A stretch of DNA of 8,457 bases from an uncultured Desulfovibrio sp. (lineage in GTDB: Bacteria > Desulfobacterota > Desulfovibrionia > Desulfovibrionales > Desulfovibrionaceae): contig URTO01000066.1 in assembly GCA_900550745.1 (NCBI GenBank), forward strand, positions 1 to 8,457, written 5' to 3'. Both the position numbers and the translations under genes were made by a program. The notes under the pieces were generated by a model. It saw nothing but the letters and a program-made list of their open reading frames with translations, was not told the DNA's origin and made no database searches. Positions 1-5,545 of the stretch are shown piece by piece. The first letter of the stretch is position 1, and the number at the start of each line of letters is the position of its first letter.

Positions 1-230
1 AGATTTTTGCCGTCCAGCAGGACAGCGCCCCCCTGGGGGGCCAGCTGCGCTGCCAGCGTCTTGAGCAGGGTGGATTTGCCGCTCCCGTTGTGGCCCCGGA
101 TGCCCAGAACTTCCCCGGCGCGGATGTCCAGTTCGGAAAGGTTCAGGACGGTGCGGACGGCATGGGGATCGCGGCTTGCGGGATCGGGGTAGGCCCGGAC
201 AATGTTTTCCAGATGGAAGAGCGGGGTCAT
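1..230 (-). CDS. tupC: Tungstate-type ABC transporter ATP-binding protein, N-terminal part (truncated by window edge)
   Basis: This is the ATPase subunit of an ABC importer, which would hydrolyse ATP on the cytoplasmic face to drive the neighbouring permease. Only the first 76 codons are present, and the gene continues past the left edge. Reading from ATG at 230, the protein opens MTPLFHLENI. It carries a textbook Walker A motif, GHNGSGKST, at residues 46-54, followed by LLDGK in the usual strand after the P-loop helix. The start overlaps the tupB stop as ATGA (227-230), and a strong Shine-Dalgarno GGAGG lies at 239-243 inside tupB, 8 nt upstream. Substrate assignment comes only from the adjacent TupB-like permease; a molybdate or generic anion ATPase would look the same in this fragment. 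The Walker B motif, signature motif and any regulatory domain lie outside the window. Confidence 0.88.
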   Translation of the reverse strand, partial: MTPLFHLENIVRAYPDPASRDPHAVRTVLNLSELDIRAGEVLGIRGHNGSGKSTLLKTLAAQLAPQGGAVLLDGKN

Positions 231-922
231 GGGCCCATCCTCCGGCGCAGGGCGGCAAGGCCCATATTCAGGACGAACGCCAGCGCCACGAGCACGATGC
301 CGAGCGCAATGCTGCGGGCATAATCGCCTTTGCCCGTTTCGAGCGTGATCGCGGTGGTGATGGTTCGGGTGGCCCATTTGATGTTGCCGCCGACCAACAT
401 GGAGATGCCCACCTCCGAAACCACGCGCCCGAAAGCCGTGATGCAGGCCGTGAACAGGTGGAAACGCAGCTCCCGGACTGTGGAGAACAGCAATTGCCAC
501 GGCCCCGCGCCGAGCGTGCGGAGTGTGGGGGCAAGCAGCCTGTCGGCCTGCTCCACCGCGAGGCAGGTGTGGGCGATGACGATGGGGAGGCCGAGCAGGG
601 CCAGCCCGATGGCGATGCCGGGCACGGTGAACAGCAGCTCGAAATCCGCGAACGGCCCTTGCCGGGCAAGCAGGAGATAGACCAGCAGGCCGAGCACGAC
701 GGTGGGGAAGGAGAGGGCCGTATCCACAAGGATGCGGAGTATGTTGCGGCCCGGAAAGCGGGTATAGCCGAGCAGAAAGCCCAGCGGCACGCCGGGGATG
801 ATGCAGCCGAGCATGGCGAGCCCAGAGGTGGACAGCGTGGCCCGAACCGCGGCGAATGTTTCTTCGTCGCCGCCCGCAAGAAGCTGGAAGGCGTCGCTGA
901 ATGCCTGCGTGATGACGCTCAT
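227..922 (-). CDS. tupB: Tungstate ABC transporter permease TupB
   Basis: This 231-aa integral membrane permease should form the channel of a tungstate importer. It has several hydrophobic segments, at about residues 34-53, 65-87, 98-120, 155-175 and 203-222. A cytoplasmic EAA-like coupling loop around residues 130-152 contains TLGAGPWQLL. The C-terminal block FGRVVSEVGISMLVGGN (164-180), followed by TRTITTAITLETGKG (185-199), is characteristic of the TupB/WtpB branch rather than ModB. The length is normal for TupB. ATG at 922 is preceded by only a weak G-rich stretch, and it lies 18 nt after the stop of the upstream exported-protein gene in the same frame, so translational coupling is plausible. 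tupC overlaps its stop by 4 nt. Import of tungstate rather than molybdate is inferred from sequence resemblance. The usual upstream tupA gene is absent here. Confidence 0.88.
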   Translation of the reverse strand: MSVITQAFSDAFQLLAGGDEETFAAVRATLSTSGLAMLGCIIPGVPLGFLLGYTRFPGRNILRILVDTALSFPTVVLGLLVYLLLARQGPFADFELLFTVPGIAIGLALLGLPIVIAHTCLAVEQADRLLAPTLRTLGAGPWQLLFSTVRELRFHLFTACITAFGRVVSEVGISMLVGGNIKWATRTITTAITLETGKGDYARSIALGIVLVALAFVLNMGLAALRRRMGP

Positions 923-940
923 GCCCGGCGTATGCCCCGA

Positions 941-1417
941 CTACTGGAACAGGTACCCGTAGCGGGTGGCGAGGCTGTCGGTTTCTTCAACAAGCTTGGC
1001 GGCCAGCCCATTGATTTCATCCGGCGTGACGACGCCGACTTCGCGGGTCAGATAATGGCGCAGGATGTTCTCCGACTGGGAGAAGACCCAGACGACGGCA
1101 TAGGCCGAGCCTACGCCCGGACGGTCTTTGAATTCAGGCTGGGTGGCGATGAGGATGCGGATTTTGGGCGTATCCTTATCGGTAAGCGAAAACAGGTTGC
1201 TGGAGTTGAGGGTTTCCTTGACGCGCGTGGCGAGGCGGGAGCCGATGCTGTCGTTGCCTTCGTATTCCACGGCCACCGGCGTATTGCGTTCGGTGATGCG
1301 CGTAGGCTTGTTGGGGATGGCGGCGTCGGTTTTGGCCGGAGCGTCGGCGGCGAAGGCGGGGACGGCGGGCAGCAGCAGGGCGAGGCCCAGAGCCAGCGAG
1401 CGGAGATAGGCGTGCAT
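941..1417 (-). CDS. Small exported (periplasmic) protein of unknown function
   Basis: I do not recognise this 158-aa protein. It starts with a clear Sec signal peptide: a short basic N-region, a Leu/Ala-rich core at residues 6-20 and a likely signal peptidase I cut after PAFAA (about residue 24). There is no lipobox cysteine, so a soluble periplasmic product is expected. After a polar linker (about 25-45) the mature part looks like one compact alpha/beta domain. It has a helix around residues 58-72 (IGSRLATRVKETLN), hydrophobic strands near 86-91 and 104-112 (SAYAVVWVF), and a C-terminal helix at 133-152. The start is firm: AGGAGG at 1425-1430 sits 7 nt upstream of ATG. A weak promoter-like pair lies just upstream (TTGATG 1474-1479, TAAAGA 1451-1456, 17-nt spacer). 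It is the first gene of the tup unit, where tupA would normally be, but at 158 aa it is far too small for a TupA-type binding protein. Confidence 0.8.
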   Translation of the reverse strand: MHAYLRSLALGLALLLPAVPAFAADAPAKTDAAIPNKPTRITERNTPVAVEYEGNDSIGSRLATRVKETLNSSNLFSLTDKDTPKIRILIATQPEFKDRPGVGSAYAVVWVFSQSENILRHYLTREVGVVTPDEINGLAAKLVEETDSLATRYGYLFQ

Positions 1418-1837
1418 ACGAGTGCCTCCTGAGGGCTTGAATATGGAGGTTCTTTAACGTGTTCCTTGTGCTGCATCAAGCCTTGGCGGGCGCGTGGAGC
1501 CTTATTTCTCTGCGGATCGGAAAGGCTCCGGCGTCCTGCATAACTGGAGGATGGAGCTTCCATACGAAAGCCTTGGGATAGGGAAGGGCCGTTTGAAGGC
1601 GGAGGGGAGGGGCGCTTTTTTGAAAGGCTGTGCCATAGAAAACGGTTGATGCTTTTTCCTTAAAGTTCCAAAGGAATAACCAGCCAAATGCCTTAGCCGT
1701 GGATTCCTTCAATGGGAAACCTGGATAAAAGGCCGTATGTTCACCGCGCTCTGGAGATGAAACAACCATGTACTATGACAGAACCTTTTGAAAAGCCTCC
1801 TTCTCCCCTCCGCATCATGTCAATGTTCCCTCATCCC
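1418..1837. other. 420-nt intergenic region without a convincing gene
   Basis: This gap lies between purN and the small exported-protein gene, both on the minus strand. It has lower GC and more homopolymer runs than the flanking genes. An open minus-strand frame at 1476-1769 (97 codons) has no good ribosome site and a composition unlike the neighbouring proteins, so I do not call it. The stretch holds an imperfect inverted repeat (described separately). It also holds a perfect 8-bp inverted repeat (GGAGCCTT 1496-1503, AAGGCTCC 1522-1529, 18-nt loop) that lacks a T-tract on either strand. I see no clear intrinsic terminator for purN. Confidence 0.6.
1565..1660 (+). repeat. Left arm of a large imperfect inverted repeat
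   Basis: This stretch is similar to the reverse complement of about 1750-1848. The best-matching core is 1599-1638 against 1773-1813. Both begin GCGGAGGGGAG when read on opposite strands, continue through a T-run/A-run block, and end in CATAG. By eye the core is roughly 70 percent identical with a one-base gap. Outside the core, blocks such as GGGATAGGGAA (left) and GGGATGAGGGAA (right, reversed) keep the same spacing. The centre of symmetry is near 1706. It may be an arm of a decayed non-autonomous element or of an intergenic repeat family. No transposase or target-site duplication is visible. Confidence 0.55.
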
Positions 1838-1848
1838 TTAAAAGCCTT
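1750..1848 (-). repeat. Right arm of the imperfect inverted repeat, overlapping the purN 3' end
   Basis: This is the partner of the arm at about 1565-1660. Read on the minus strand, it contains the purN stop codon and the last codons (GAAGGCTTTTAA), then GGGATGAGGGAA and the GCGGAGGGGAG core. The matching left-arm positions read GAAAGCC, GGGATAGGGAA and GCGGAGGGGAG. The repeat therefore seems to supply the end of the purN reading frame. The outer limits are approximate because the similarity fades. Confidence 0.5.
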
Positions 1849-2518
1849 CCTCAAGCGGCGGGCTGACGAGCACGCCGGGGGAGGGGGCGGCGAGGGGGCG
1901 GGAGCCGGGCAGGAGATGCAGGGAGCGCCCGTCTTCGTCCATCTTGATCCGGTTTTCGGCAAGCCACTGGAGCGCCTGCGGATAGATGCGGTGTTCCTGC
2001 GCGTGGATGCGGTTCTGGAGATCGTCGAGCGGCTCGCCCGCAATGGCGGGCACGGCGGCCTGTATGATCACCTCGCCGTGATCCATGATCTCATCGACAA
2101 GATGCACGGTGCAGCCTGTAATCTTCACGCCCCATGCCTGCGCGTCCGCCGCGCCGTGGATGCCGGGGAAGGAGGGCAGCAGGGCGGGATGGATGTTGAC
2201 CACGCGATGCGGGAACGCATTCAGGAAACCCGGCGTCAGCATACGCATGTACCCGGCAAGGGCTACGGTATCCGCCCCCGATTTCAGGATGGCGTCCGCC
2301 ACCGCGAGATCATAGGCTTCGCGGCTCGGCCACAGCTTGTGATCCATCACGGCGCAGATGATTCCGGCGGCCTTGGCGCGCTCGATAACCTTTGCGCCGG
2401 GCCGGTTGCAGATCACAAGGCGGATGTCGGCGTCCAGCGCGCCGCGCCGGACGGCGTCGACCATCGCCTGAAAGTTCGTGCCGCTGCCTGAGGCGATGAC
2501 GGCGAGTTTCAAGGACAT
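1838..2518 (-). CDS. purN: Phosphoribosylglycinamide formyltransferase (GAR transformylase)
   Basis: This enzyme transfers the formyl group of 10-formyltetrahydrofolate to GAR, the third step of de novo purine synthesis, in the cytoplasm. The 226-aa product opens with the phosphate-binding loop IASGSGTNFQ (residues 8-17). The catalytic triad of the family is intact: N108 and H110 in NIHPALLPSF, and D146 in VDEIMDHGEV. Counted with the offset of two seen at N108/H110, these match N106, H108 and D144 of the E. coli enzyme. The folate-site region continues to HRIYPQALQWL. The C-terminus is roughly a dozen residues longer than in E. coli and is Pro/Leu-rich (PLAAPSPGVL, then PPLEEGF). It is encoded by a G-run-rich stretch and ends inside the inverted repeat. 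ATG at 2518 lies 2 nt after the cobA/hemD stop, with AGGGGG at 2526-2531 giving a 7-nt spacing, so the two genes are almost certainly co-transcribed and translationally coupled. Confidence 0.95.
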   Translation of the reverse strand: MSLKLAVIASGSGTNFQAMVDAVRRGALDADIRLVICNRPGAKVIERAKAAGIICAVMDHKLWPSREAYDLAVADAILKSGADTVALAGYMRMLTPGFLNAFPHRVVNIHPALLPSFPGIHGAADAQAWGVKITGCTVHLVDEIMDHGEVIIQAAVPAIAGEPLDDLQNRIHAQEHRIYPQALQWLAENRIKMDEDGRSLHLLPGSRPLAAPSPGVLVSPPLEEGF

Positions 2519-2520
2519 GG

Positions 2521-4047
2521 CTAGGCCCCCTGCTTTTCGTAATAGGCCGCCAGCGCCTTGACCAGCGCGGGGATGGTGAAGTCATCGGGCTGGATGTCGC
2601 AGGCAAAGCCGTACTTGGCGAGCGTCCTGGTGGTCACGGGGCCGATGCTGGCGAACTTCACGCGCTTGCCTTCGGGTTGGTGCCGGATGGTGTCGGCGGG
2701 GATCTGGGCAAAGAAGTTGTCCACCGTGGACGAGGAGCCGAAGGTCACCGCGTCGAGGGTTCCGGCTTCAAGGCGCTGGAGCACTTCGTCACGGCGCGCG
2801 GCGGCGGGCACGGTTTCGTAGACGGGCAGCACGTCGACCTGCGCTCCGGCCTTGCGGAGCTCTTCGGGCAGTACTTCGCGGGCTTCGCGGGCGCGGGGCA
2901 GGAGGATTTTCTTGCCGTCCATGCCCAGTTGGATAAGCCCCTCGGCGACGCTTTCCGCAATGTAGGCTTCGGGCACGAAGTCGGGCGCGATGCCGTGGTC
3001 GCGCACGGCCTGCGCCGTAGCCGGGCCGATGGCCGCCACGCGCAGGCCGTACAGGGCGCGGGCGTCGAGGCCCTGCGTTTCAAGGCGCTCCCAGAAACAT
3101 TTGACGCCGTTGGCGGAGGTGAAGATGAGCCAGTCGTACGCGCCGAGGCTGCGGACGGCGGCATCGACGCTGGAATAGTCTTCGAGCGGCTTGATGTCGA
3201 TGGTGGGGAACTGGATGACCTCGGCGCCGAGATCGGTAAGCTGCGCGGCAAGCCCGCTGGCCTGTTCGCGGGCGCGGGTCACGACCACGCTGCGGCCGAG
3301 CAGGGGCTTTTGCTCGAACCAGTTCAGGCGGTCGCGCAGGGTGACGACCTTGCCCACGATGATGACGGAGGGGTTGGTGAAGCCCTGCCTGCCCCCTTCC
3401 TCGTGGAGCGTCCCAAGGGTGGCGGCGAGGCTGCGGTGCTTCGCCGTGGTGCCCCAGTGCACGAGGGCCGCCGGGGTGTCGGGGGAGAGGCCCGCTTCGA
3501 TGAGGTTCCGGGCGATGTCGGGCAGGTTCTTCATGCCCATGACGAACACGAGGGTGTTCGCGCTGGCGGCGAGGGCCTTCCAGTTGTGGACGGAGCCGGG
3601 CTTGTCGGGGTTTTCGTGCCCGGTGATGAGCGTTACGGACGAGGAAAAATTGCGGTGCGTCAAAGGGATGCCCGCATAGGCCGGGCCCGCGATGGTGCTG
3701 GAGATGCCGGGGACTTCCTCGAACGGTACGCCCGCGTCCAGCAGTTCCTCGGCCTCTTCTCCGCCCCGGCCGAAGATGTAGGGGTCGCCGCCCTTGAGCC
3801 GGGCGACGGTTTTGCCTTCTTTGGCTTTTTCTATGATGAGCCTGTTGATGCCGTCCTGCGGGAGCGCGTGGTTCCCGGCGACCTTGCCGACGTAAATGCG
3901 TTCCGCGTCGGGGCGGGCATAGCCGAGCAGGGCATCGTTGGCGAGGTAGTCATACACGACCACATCGGCCTTTTCGAGAATGTCCTTGCCCTTGATGGTC
4001 AGCAGGCCGGGGTCGCCGGGGCCGGCGCCGATGAGATAGACTTTCAT
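2521..4047 (-). CDS. cobA/hemD: Fused uroporphyrinogen-III C-methyltransferase / uroporphyrinogen-III synthase
   Basis: This 508-aa bifunctional cytoplasmic enzyme of tetrapyrrole synthesis closes hydroxymethylbilane to uroporphyrinogen III (HemD) and methylates it twice with SAM to precorrin-2 (CobA/SUMT). The CobA half spans about residues 1-245. It shows the N-terminal motif LIGAGPGDPGLLTIKG (5-20), VGKVAGNHALPQ (53-64), RLKGGDPYIFGRGGEE (83-98), and the PGISS and GIPLTHR segments. The HemD half starts near LLGRSVVVTRARE (from residue 249). It continues with FTSANGV, IGPATAQAV and FGSSSTVDNF, and ends with SIGPVTTRTLAKYG. Such fusions are known in Desulfovibrio, where precorrin-2 feeds siroheme, cobalamin and the siroheme-dependent heme route. 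The frame stays open upstream to ATG at 4335, but the family N-terminus fits only ATG at 4047, with GAGGA at 4052-4056. purN follows after 2 nt. No cobalamin riboswitch is evident upstream. Confidence 0.95.
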   Translation of the reverse strand: MKVYLIGAGPGDPGLLTIKGKDILEKADVVVYDYLANDALLGYARPDAERIYVGKVAGNHALPQDGINRLIIEKAKEGKTVARLKGGDPYIFGRGGEEAEELLDAGVPFEEVPGISSTIAGPAYAGIPLTHRNFSSSVTLITGHENPDKPGSVHNWKALAASANTLVFVMGMKNLPDIARNLIEAGLSPDTPAALVHWGTTAKHRSLAATLGTLHEEGGRQGFTNPSVIIVGKVVTLRDRLNWFEQKPLLGRSVVVTRAREQASGLAAQLTDLGAEVIQFPTIDIKPLEDYSSVDAAVRSLGAYDWLIFTSANGVKCFWERLETQGLDARALYGLRVAAIGPATAQAVRDHGIAPDFVPEAYIAESVAEGLIQLGMDGKKILLPRAREAREVLPEELRKAGAQVDVLPVYETVPAAARRDEVLQRLEAGTLDAVTFGSSSTVDNFFAQIPADTIRHQPEGKRVKFASIGPVTTRTLAKYGFACDIQPDDFTIPALVKALAAYYEKQGA

Positions 4048-4051
4048 GCGA

Positions 4052-4056
4052 TCCTC
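4052..4056 (-). promoter_or_regulatory. Ribosome binding site that fixes the cobA/hemD start
   Basis: GAGGA on the minus strand lies 4 nt before ATG at 4047. The longer upstream-open frame has no comparable site and would prepend about 96 residues that do not belong to the family, so this site selects the 508-aa product. The spacing is slightly short. Confidence 0.6.
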
Positions 4057-4244
4057 GTTGTTTTCCTGATCCGGACGGGCGCATGCCGCGCGATCCGGGA
4101 GGCAGGATTGATGAATATGTGTTCCTGATGAAAGCGGGACGGCTGTATTCCGTTGCAGCCCGTGCGTCTTGCGGCGCGTCATGCCGGAAGAAAGGAATCC
4201 GCGCCGACAAGGTATAGGCAAACGCCGCTGATGAAAAGGGGCCG

Positions 4245-4574
4245 TCAGTGGCCGGAATAGGCCAGCACATGGTTGAGGCCCACGGTTTTGGCCGTTATTT
4301 CCGTGCCGGAAAAGGTCGCGCGCGTCAGTGTCCATGCTTCCATGTCGATCAGGTCGATTTTACCGGAACTTTCCGCGCAAAGCAAAGGGCGCAGGGCTTC
4401 CAGCACATCGTCCAGGGGGAAAAAGACGCCCTCGAAGCTGATGCGGAAAATATCGCCTTCCAGCTCGGTGCATTCGGGGATGTTCCAATCGGACAGCACG
4501 GCGCCCACGGCGTCCGCGGTGCGCTGATCGGCAGGGAAAAGATGGCCGTAGGTCTTGCAGGGTTCCTCTCGCAT
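4245..4574 (-). CDS. Small cytoplasmic protein of unknown function
   Basis: I do not recognise this 109-aa acidic protein. It has no signal peptide or membrane segment. It begins MREEPCKTYGHLF, has two cysteines before residue 40 (one in CKTYG, one in IPECTE) and a third in LLCAE. It reads like a small alpha/beta domain: helix at about 16-28, strand IFRISFEGVFF, helix LDDVLEALRPLL, strand KIDLIDMEAW. Nothing indicates a catalytic motif. The start is moderately supported: only a weak GGTGA lies 4 nt upstream, but no better in-frame start follows. It sits just below the terminator of the lipoprotein gene and 197 nt above cobA/hemD on the same strand with no terminator between them, so it could share a transcript with cobA/hemD and purN. 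No clear promoter was found in front of it. Codon usage matches its neighbours, which favours a real gene. Confidence 0.65.
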   Translation of the reverse strand: MREEPCKTYGHLFPADQRTADAVGAVLSDWNIPECTELEGDIFRISFEGVFFPLDDVLEALRPLLCAESSGKIDLIDMEAWTLTRATFSGTEITAKTVGLNHVLAYSGH

Positions 4575-4617
4575 GGCGTCACCGTGACGGGCGGCCCGTC
4601 GGCAGGGTTGGAAACGG

Positions 4618-4650
4618 AAAAGGGAGAGGAAACGGTTTTCCTCTCCCCTT
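4618..4650 (-). terminator. Intrinsic terminator of the YajG-like lipoprotein gene
   Basis: There is a perfect 11-bp stem: GGGAGAGGAAA at 4622-4632 pairs with TTTCCTCTCCC at 4637-4647, with a 4-nt loop. Read on the minus strand, the stem is followed by TTTT (4618-4621). It starts 26 nt after the TAA of the lipoprotein gene (4677-4679). On the plus strand the stem is followed only by a mixed pyrimidine stretch, so termination is mainly in the minus direction. Confidence 0.85.
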
Positions 4651-4676
4651 GTCTTTCATTGATAAAGCCTCAGGGC

Positions 4677-5261
4677 TTAATGGATCTGGCTCTGGATCTT
4701 CTTGGCGGCCGGAACCAGCAGGTCTTTGAGCGTGTCGGACAACAGGCTTTCGACGGCGGAGGAGGACGGGATGAACTGGCGTTCCTGCGAGGAGCTCAGG
4801 TTTTCGGAATAGAGCACGCCCTTCTTGTTGGAGAGGGATACCTTGGCCTTGATGGTGCACTGCACGCGGGTCGCGCTCTGTTCCTGCAGCCAGACATCGG
4901 TGATGGTGCCGGTCACGATATACGTGGGGTTGGCGGCGCGGGCCTGTTCCAGCGTGGAGGCGAAAGAAACCTGCACGCCCTGGCGTCCGAGTTCGTCGGC
5001 GAGCGAACGGCTGAACCAGTCGGCGATGGTGGAGCTGGCGGTGAACACCGAGCCGTCCTTGCGTTCCCCGATGTACTGGCGGGCCCTTTCGTCATTGAAC
5101 ATGACTACGGCGACGCTGGGAGAACCGGGCAGGGGGAGGACGGCGCTCGTATTCGTGTTGTAGATGAGGCGCACGTTGTTGCTCGGGCCGCAGGCGGCGA
5201 GGAGCGTCAGCGTGACCAGCGTCAGTGCAAGCAAGGCAAAGCGACGGATCAGTATGGACAT
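4677..5261 (-). CDS. Outer-membrane-type lipoprotein, YajG-like
   Basis: This is a 194-aa predicted lipoprotein. The N-terminus has basic residues (RR at 6-7), a hydrophobic core, and the lipobox LAAC with the lipidated cysteine at residue 24. Gly rather than Asp follows the cysteine, so by the E. coli rule it would be sorted to the outer membrane. The mature part resembles the YajG family: SPSVAVVMFNDER (48-60), a helix with ADWFSRSLADELGRQG (80-95), PTYIVTGTITDVW (112-124), then VQCTIKAKVSLSN (133-145) and a C-terminal helix LLSDTLKDLLVPAAKKI. The molecular role of that family is not established. I chose ATG at 5261, not the upstream-open frame, because it gives a proper signal peptide and has GGAGG at 5268-5272 with 6-nt spacing. 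It appears monocistronic: divergent promoter above, strong terminator below. Family assignment is by pattern and is moderately sure. Confidence 0.88.
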   Translation of the reverse strand: MSILIRRFALLALTLVTLTLLAACGPSNNVRLIYNTNTSAVLPLPGSPSVAVVMFNDERARQYIGERKDGSVFTASSTIADWFSRSLADELGRQGVQVSFASTLEQARAANPTYIVTGTITDVWLQEQSATRVQCTIKAKVSLSNKKGVLYSENLSSSQERQFIPSSSAVESLLSDTLKDLLVPAAKKIQSQIH

Positions 5262-5297
5262 GATGAACCTCCGAAAGGACTGTCTGATGAATGGAAG

Positions 5298-5326
5298 ACA
5301 ATACCCTGTTTGCGGGCGGGATGCAA
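5298..5326 (-). promoter_or_regulatory. Candidate sigma70 promoter for the lipoprotein gene
   Basis: On the minus strand, TTGCAT (5321-5326, -35, 3 of 6 consensus) and TATTGT (5298-5303, -10, 4 of 6) are separated by exactly 17 nt. The predicted start, near 5291, leaves a leader of about 30 nt before ATG at 5261. The -35 match is only fair. Confidence 0.4.
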
Positions 5327-5364
5327 TCCGAAGCGGCTGGGCCGGGCGGCATGCCTCCATTCGG

Positions 5365-5393
5365 TTGACGGCATATACCAACTTGTCTAGACT
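5365..5393 (+). promoter_or_regulatory. Candidate sigma70 promoter for serS
   Basis: TTGACG (5365-5370, 5 of 6 to the -35 consensus) and TAGACT (5388-5393, 4 of 6 to the -10) are separated by 17 nt. Transcription would start near 5400, giving a leader of about 154 nt before the serS GTG. This is the best promoter match in the window. Confidence 0.55.
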
Positions 5394-5414
5394 GGAAGAT
5401 TCAAAACGCCGGAG

Positions 5415-5521
5415 CGGAAAGCCTTCCGACGCGGGGTATCGCGGCGGAGGGGAGCCCCGCCGTGGGTTTGCCGTGTTTTGGTTCCCCATCCCCGGACGCC
5501 GTGTGCGGGCCGGCGGTTTTT
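5415..5521 (+). promoter_or_regulatory. Structured serS leader with attenuator-like hairpins
   Basis: Three hairpins can be drawn in the leader. Hairpin 1 is CGGAA 5415-5419 with TTCCG 5424-5428. Hairpin 2 is CGGCGG 5442-5447 with CCGCCG 5457-5462, extendable outward with a G-U pair. Hairpin 3 is CGCCG 5497-5501 with CGGCG 5511-5515, followed by GTTTTT (5516-5521), which resembles an intrinsic terminator. The 5' arm of hairpin 2 and the 3' arm of hairpin 3 share the sequence CGGCGG, so CCGCCG 5457-5462 could pair with either one. A possible 23-codon leader frame starts at GTG 5462, with AGGGGAG 7 nt upstream. It contains two UCC serine codons just before hairpin 3 and ends at TAG 5531-5533. 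The region is GC-rich, so chance pairing is possible, and function is an inference. Confidence 0.35.
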
Positions 5522-5539
5522 CCCTTCATATAGGAAGAC

Positions 5540-5545
5540 AAGGAG
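5540..5545 (+). promoter_or_regulatory. Ribosome binding site that fixes the serS GTG start
   Basis: AAGGAG lies 8 nt upstream of GTG at 5554. The serS frame remains open far upstream, but only this GTG gives the conserved SerRS N-terminus (MLDLKLLQKNP) with a strong Shine-Dalgarno. Confidence 0.8.

Noticed and set aside
176..1432. 418-codon open frame on the plus strand opposite tupB and the exported-protein gene
   Set aside because: It covers three genes that have signal peptide, permease and Walker A features on the other strand. It is a high-GC mirror frame.
1496..1529. Perfect 8-bp inverted repeat (GGAGCCTT / AAGGCTCC) as a terminator
   Set aside because: The 18-nt loop is long and no T-tract follows on either strand, so it is not called as a terminator.
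1476..1769. 97-codon minus-strand frame in the intergenic region
   Set aside because: It lacks a ribosome site, lies largely within the inverted repeat, and its composition does not look like a conserved protein. It is probably a chance frame in repeat DNA, though a decayed gene cannot be excluded.
2677..4128. Long open frame of 483 codons on the plus strand, opposite cobA/hemD
   Set aside because: It is antisense to a gene with clear domain motifs. Its Gly/Ala/Arg/Asp-rich composition is typical of the mirror frame of a high-GC gene, and it has no recognisable motif or ribosome site.
4048..4244. Possible cobalamin riboswitch ahead of cobA/hemD
   Set aside because: The 197-nt gap shows no recognisable B12-box or terminator arrangement; only scattered GC-rich short inverted repeats were seen.
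4048..4335. Upstream extension of cobA/hemD to ATG at 4335
   Set aside because: The extra 96 residues are not CobA-like and overlap the 109-aa gene. The family N-terminus and a ribosome site fit ATG at 4047.
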